Shown here in pieces: positions 59,431-64,000 of a stretch of 64,000 bases of DNA; within the stretch, counting starts at the first letter, position 1, and each line of letters begins with the position of its first letter. The DNA comes from Antedon mediterranea. Lineage: Eukaryota; Echinodermata; Crinoidea; Comatulida; Antedonidae. The DNA lies in NCBI RefSeq assembly GCF_964355755.1, contig NC_092674.1, positions 23,772,001-23,836,000 on the forward strand, in the 5' to 3' direction. Under the pieces are notes generated by a model, which saw nothing but the letters and a program-made list of their open reading frames with translations, did not search any database and was not told where the DNA came from. A program made the translations under genes and the position numbers.

Positions 59431-60396
59431 ATGTCCTATGCTGACAATTTCACCCGTGATAATCACACAGAGAATGGGTTTTGTGAGACGACTAAATGTG
59501 TAAAGCTGGGAAGTTATACTGCTAAGCAAGTTGTATCACCCTTACTATTGTCTATACTATCTATCGATATTCTGACTAATGGACTTGTTTTTCTAACTAT
59601 AATACTATTAGGAAATCTACGGACGAGAAATAACATTTTTCTGTGTAACATCAACTTTTCCGAGATACTTCGATGTACTGTTATAGGATTATTTATTATT
59701 TTCCATCATGGTGGCGAATCAAAATATGAAGAAAGGAAAGCCTTTAAACAAAGCGATATGTTCAGATCTGTGACTAATTATACAAGTACAGAAAACATTG
59801 CAGACCGTGTACAGTACTGGGTTTATATATCAAAAGAGACGACCCTTCTGGTCACGCAAATGATCATTCTCAGTATGTCAGTAGAAAGATACATTGCCGT
59901 CGTCAAAGCTCCAATAAGATACAAACTAATCTACACAAAAACATTTTACTGGAAAATAGTATTAGCAATTTGGATCGCCAGTGTCTGTATTTCTTGTGCT
60001 ACAGTAGTTCTACGAAAGAGAATTGATTGTCGTTTTCGTTATCTACAATGTGTGATTATTCTACTAATTATTAGTAATTTCATTATTGTCATGATAATTG
60101 TTCGTGCTATAAGATCGAGTTATATAATATGTACATCTGGACGGAAGAATCGTATATTTAAACATAGTTACCGAATAGCTAAACTTAACCTGATGAGAAA
60201 CGCTATATTTACAACTATGATGCTGATTATCTATTCTGTACATGTAATGTGTCTGTTTTACCCTCTTTTAAATCTAGTGTTGTCGCTTGATTCTTTCTTT
60301 ACCCCATTTTTAGTTTGGAAGTTTCATCCTAGCTTTAAAAAAGAAGTTTATAAATATATAGGAACTGAAAAGAAGAAGATTAGAACACAATCTTAA
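59431..60396 (+). CDS. intronless rhodopsin-like GPCR, orphan
   Basis: A single-exon frame of 321 residues from ATG at 59431 (the frame is open upstream, but this is the first Met). The N-terminus has NFT and NHT sequons. Segments: TM1 about 35-60, TM2 with NNIFLCNINFSEIL (compare NxFLxNLAxAD), TM3 ending SMSVERYIAVVKAPIRY (an E-R-Y form of the DRY motif), TM4 with WIASVCI, TM5 LQCVIILLIISNFIIVMIIV, TM6 MMLIIYSVHVMCLF, and TM7 ending TPFLVWKFHPSFKKEV. The usual TM6 CWxP is missing and NPxxY is replaced by TPFLV. TM6 and TM7 are almost continuous with little loop. Ligand unknown. It looks like a member of a lineage-specific expansion, as its partner at 61853 suggests. Confidence 0.82.
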   Translation: MSYADNFTRDNHTENGFCETTKCVKLGSYTAKQVVSPLLLSILSIDILTNGLVFLTIILLGNLRTRNNIFLCNINFSEILRCTVIGLFIIFHHGGESKYEERKAFKQSDMFRSVTNYTSTENIADRVQYWVYISKETTLLVTQMIILSMSVERYIAVVKAPIRYKLIYTKTFYWKIVLAIWIASVCISCATVVLRKRIDCRFRYLQCVIILLIISNFIIVMIIVRAIRSSYIICTSGRKNRIFKHSYRIAKLNLMRNAIFTTMMLIIYSVHVMCLFYPLLNLVLSLDSFFTPFLVWKFHPSFKKEVYKYIGTEKKKIRTQS

Positions 60397-60460
60397 TCTG
60401 CGTGTGCGGGAGGAGAAGCTATGCAGATTGTGAATTCGCATGTAGATCTTTCTAAATATA

Positions 60461-60959
60461 ATCAAAGAACTTATAACACAAGAATCTCCTGTTCTTCAAT
60501 TTGCATTCAAAACACAGTATCGGAAGTACAGGGTTAAAAGGTCAAACTGGGCGACGCCATTTCACAGCATGGAGCAGCGCCCCCTCCAAACTAGGAAGTC
60601 AATTACTCTACCCCCCTAGAGCATTAGCAGAACCCCTCTATGATTTTGACTTTCTAATTTGATGCGGGCGCCCTACTCCTCAGTCAATTACTCTATACCA
60701 CCTAGAGCATTAGCAGAACCCCTCTATGATTTTGACTTTCTAATTTGATGCGGGCGCCCTACTCCTCAGTCAATTACTCTATACCCCCTAGAGCATTAGC
60801 AGAACCCCTCTATGATTTTGACTTTCTAATTTGATGCGGGCGCCCTACTCCATGGCTCACAATGGCGCCACCCATAGCTCTATTCTATCCCACAATGCCT
60901 TTCGAAATTGTTACGCGCTTCGGACGAACAGGAGATTCTTGTGTTATAAGTTCTTTGAT
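60461..60959. mobile_element. inverted-repeat element holding three 85 bp direct repeats
   Basis: ATCAAAGAACTTATAACACA... (34 bp) at 60461-60494 is exactly reverse-complemented at 60926-60959. Inside, a unit with AATTACTCTA, CTAGAGCATTAGCAGAACCC and TTTGATGCGGGCGCCCTACT occurs three times with a period of 85-86 bp from 60601 to about 60852. No open frame of note. Confidence 0.85.
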
Positions 60960-61852
60960 ATAATTCTGGAGCGTTGGAAGCGACATAAAACTATCAATGC
61001 AAAAGATAGGACATAGTACAATTTATTTTACATTTTTTAGGCTCGTCCCCCTATTTCAAAATCCTGGATCCATTACTGCGTAGTTTAGTGTTGAGGCGTT
61101 TGAGATTATAGACTACATGTCTTCCTTCGGGGCTGTCGACAAGGATGAAGCATTTGTTATTGTCTTTTGGTAAGGAACTTCTTGCTTCTGATTTAACATA
61201 ACATACGCCAATGTACCACCATAGGCCTTCGATCCCATACTTCACTTTTAGTTCCTTTTGACATTTCGATGTATCAATTGTTACTAAATATCGTTACCTG
61301 ATTTTGTATATATGCTTTTGAAAGAAGACATCATTATTTATCGATGCACCAAAAATGTAACAATTTATGTAAATATTCTGGGCCAGAGGCCTATAATATA
61401 GTATAAAAAAAGGACAGAACAGTAAAATGTTATGTGTTGTATGCTGTTGATGTAGGTCTACTTTGTTGTAGGCATTTGGCTGCTTGTTTGTCAGTGACAA
61501 TTTTATATATATTGTTCAGAATAGTGTATAGCTGATTGGAGAATGTGGCCTACTACGGTACTCAAAGTAGAAAGACATAGTTTTAATTATGTTTTGATCG
61601 TTGAATATTAAAGTATTGATGCATGGTAATATTTAATTCATCATTCTAAATTAAACACCAGGGCACTGACTTGGTAAATACTAAATTATACATGTTTCGT
61701 ATGCGTATCAGTTTCACGTTCGGAAAAAAGAATACATCGCTCAGTTCTCCGCATACGGAATTACAGTTTTACAGTGTTGATATAGTTTAAACTAACAGAC
61801 TGGTGGGATTATTGAAAATTGTATACCAGTTTAAAGAGTCTAATACAAAGTT
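60960..61852. other. spacer between the two GPCR loci
   Basis: No exon was recognised. Frames at 61051-61245 and 61294-61500 (minus) have no domain. Confidence 0.35.
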
Positions 61853-62188
61853 ATGGCAGGCAAATGTAGACTTGACTTTATTGAGATTGTGAATAATATG
61901 TTAAGCTTAGCACCCTCGTCTGTAGATATATTGACGAATGGTCTAGTCTTTTTAACTGTCATATTGTTAAAAGATCTGCGGAAGAGGAATAACATTTTTC
62001 TGTGTAACATCACTTTAGCTGAGGTACTTCGGTGTACTGCTATCATGTGTATTGTTCTTTATTTGACATTTAAAAATAAAATGCCAGAAAAGTCGGACAA
62101 TTTTAATGGTACCAATGATGCAGCAGCAAACAATACGAGACTATGCTATTGGGTCCTTGAGATGGTGGTACATTATATGACGTATTAG
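61853..62188 (+). pseudogene. GPCR paralogue truncated at the duplication junction
   Basis: Residues 22-66 closely parallel the intact GPCR: SSVDILTNGLVFLTVILL, RKRNNIFLCNITLAEVLRCT. So TM1 and TM2 are present. The frame runs on to NTRLCYWV and then, from 62136, passes into the start of the second duplication copy, adding unrelated codons and a stop at 62186-62188. TM3-TM7 are lost. If translated it could not be a seven-helix receptor. Confidence 0.8.
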
Positions 62189-64000
62189 GCCTACGACGTC
62201 ATAAATTTCAGTCGATCGTATCATAACTTGTGGTGAATGTTTAATTGTCGGACCTAATTCCCAGATTTCTAAGATCATGATCGGGATGAGATGACGTAGT
62301 TTATTTCTTGCTTTCAGCATCTTCTTCTTCCCCACCTCCGTCAATTAACTTCTGAGCAACATATATCCTTATATTAATTATCAGTATATAGATTTGCAAT
62401 AGTTCATTGTACTAATGCAATAGTTGTTGTATTCGAATGACTGGAGCCCATGTAGGCCTAATTTAGATTTTTCTTTTCCTGACTAGAATTACACAGGCCT
62501 CTGTTTAAATAATGTGTTTCTGAATGTGATCTGAATGTGAAAATACAAAAAAAATGGAAGCGAAAAATAATCCCAAAAATCTATCATATATAATCTTATA
62601 AAAAAGGAATAATATATTCTTACTTACAATTTGTGCATATCGTCCTCTATAGATGTATTCTCAAACATATCTTGTGTTTCTGATATGCCAACGAGTGAAG
62701 CACCAGTAAAGAAGCCAACGCCAGTGCACAGAAGAACGGTAGCGAATAGAGATCCATAAGGAATTCCTGTCCCACATTCGTCCCGATGAACTTTTAAACA
62801 ACAAAATAAAATGTACAAAAATGAAATATTAGTTTAGGCGAATGTGGTATCTTATACTGTATACGCCAGAACTGCCAATTCTCTGTAACCTAAAACCTAT
62901 CAACTATTCGAATGAGTGAAACGTTATATCGCCGTCGTTTCCACACTGACCATACTTACCCATTTTAACTCCCTGTTTTCGGCTTTCAGTTTAATAACAA
63001 TGATGTTACTTATTCCGTATCTTTCAAAAACACGACATTGAAAACTTGCTGATATAGACACAGTTTGTTTATCTTTCAAGTAAAGTACTGTATTTAAACG
63101 AACTCATGCAATGCCTATTTAATTTAAGAACATGCCTTGTTAACAGGTCTTAATGCTGTGAAATCAGGAAGGCTACTGGATGGTGGTGATAGTTTAGTTC
63201 AGATGTATCATAAAGTTAGCTTGTACTTTTAATAGGGGCGCCCTCTAATTTTAAGTTAAGTTTAACCATTGGCAGGTAGGAGTAAATGTTCAGTTTTTAG
63301 TCTACAGCTCAGTCGGTTGGTTGGCCGGTCAGTCGGTCGGTCGGTCGGTAAACACTAACGGAAATTTGAGCGCACGACTACAGCCATGTTTATATAGAAC
63401 GGTATGTTTAATAAGTATTTCGACATACTTTTTCAAATCCGTACACGGCATTGTTGATTATGTGGCACAGCTATATTTATAAACACACACATATATATAT
63501 ACAGTATATATATATATATATATTATATATATATATGACAATGGACTGTAGATTTATATATATAGATTCAGAGCCTAACACCTGAAGATTGAGGATGTAT
63601 TTTTATCTCTCTCGTGAAACAGTCTGTAGTGTTAATAAATATGTTTTTAATATTAACCTGAGTCTTAATTTTTCATTTATATTGCTCTGCCTCTGTATCG
63701 AGGACTCTTATCCCGACTCTTATTCATGATCTGGATCAAGTCTACCACGCAGATTAGCTACATTGGTATACATTTAATTTAAGACAATGTGTGTATACTA
63801 TTAGTGATGAAAGTGATGCAAACAGGACAGGGACTCTTTAAAATGGCCACCGTATCGGCTCAAAATACTATGTTATATAAATAACCTAAAATACCATGAA
63901 GAGTAGTCTGTTCCAGACGGAGTTTGTTTTAATATTAGTAAAAAGATAAATATGTTGGCACATATGGCGTTTCATACGTATACTACTTGAGTTTCGATAG
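62136..64000. repeat. tandem duplication unit, copy 2 (cut by the window end)
   Basis: Collinear with 56808 to about 58841. It lacks the 102 bp palindrome and has a shorter TA tract. It continues past the window edge. Confidence 0.93.
62628..62963 (-). CDS. duplicate M6 exons 1-2 (partial gene or alternative 5' exons)
   Basis: ATGG at 62963-62960 with donor GTAAGT and the 163-base exon at 62790-62628 with donor GTAAGT are both intact. The predicted protein differs from copy 1 by one residue in TM1 (GVGIF becomes GVGFF). No copy of exons 3-7 lies between here and exon 3 at 53380. These exons could splice past copy 1 into the shared downstream exons, could belong to a dead fragment, or could be an assembly duplicate. 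Confidence 0.7.

Overview
The window is AT-rich eukaryotic DNA: small exons with GT/AG introns, dense short transposable elements, and very frequent use of GGCCTA-type hexamers. No species can be read from it directly. The gene set and repeat style suggest a marine invertebrate deuterostome, most likely an echinoderm (inference). All gene models below were assembled by hand from splice signals and reading-frame continuity; none has transcript support here.

Layout: 1-8190 is intergenic and repeat-rich. 8194-12772 (minus) is a complete three-exon PGRMC heme-binding membrane protein. A 1.3 kb divergent interval separates it from a very large plus-strand gene at 14045-46252. That gene has 33 coding exons that join in one open frame of 2,115 codons. 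It predicts a secreted protein with a signal peptide, a short basic propeptide ending in a furin-type site, an N-terminal EAR/EPTP beta-propeller, a coiled coil, about twenty copies of a short beta-rich repeat, and a second EAR propeller at the C-terminus. I know no named protein with this layout, and it is the best candidate for something undescribed. An RWDD2 gene (15786-16786, minus) lies nested and antisense in its second intron.

From 46.3 to 48.2 kb is a convergent intergenic gap. A seven-exon M6/proteolipid (PLP/DM20/M6 family) gene follows on the minus strand, 48220-57640, with a first coding exon of only ATGG. Its two 5' exons sit in a segment that is repeated in tandem: 56808-62135 (5,328 bp) begins again at 62136 and runs off the window end. 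The unit carries an intronless rhodopsin-like GPCR (59431-60396), and the duplication junction truncates a second GPCR (61853-62188). The duplicated M6 5' exons could act as an alternative promoter/first-exon cassette, or the repeat could be an uncollapsed haplotype in the assembly.

The non-coding fraction is mostly mobile DNA: two abundant palindromic MITE families, tRNA-derived SINEs, a 5S-rRNA-derived SINE with a perfect 10 bp target duplication, LINE 3' ends, a DNA transposon with inverted repeats of about 510 bp and a SINE-broken transposase, a 1 kb foldback element nested inside a MITE, and several satellites.
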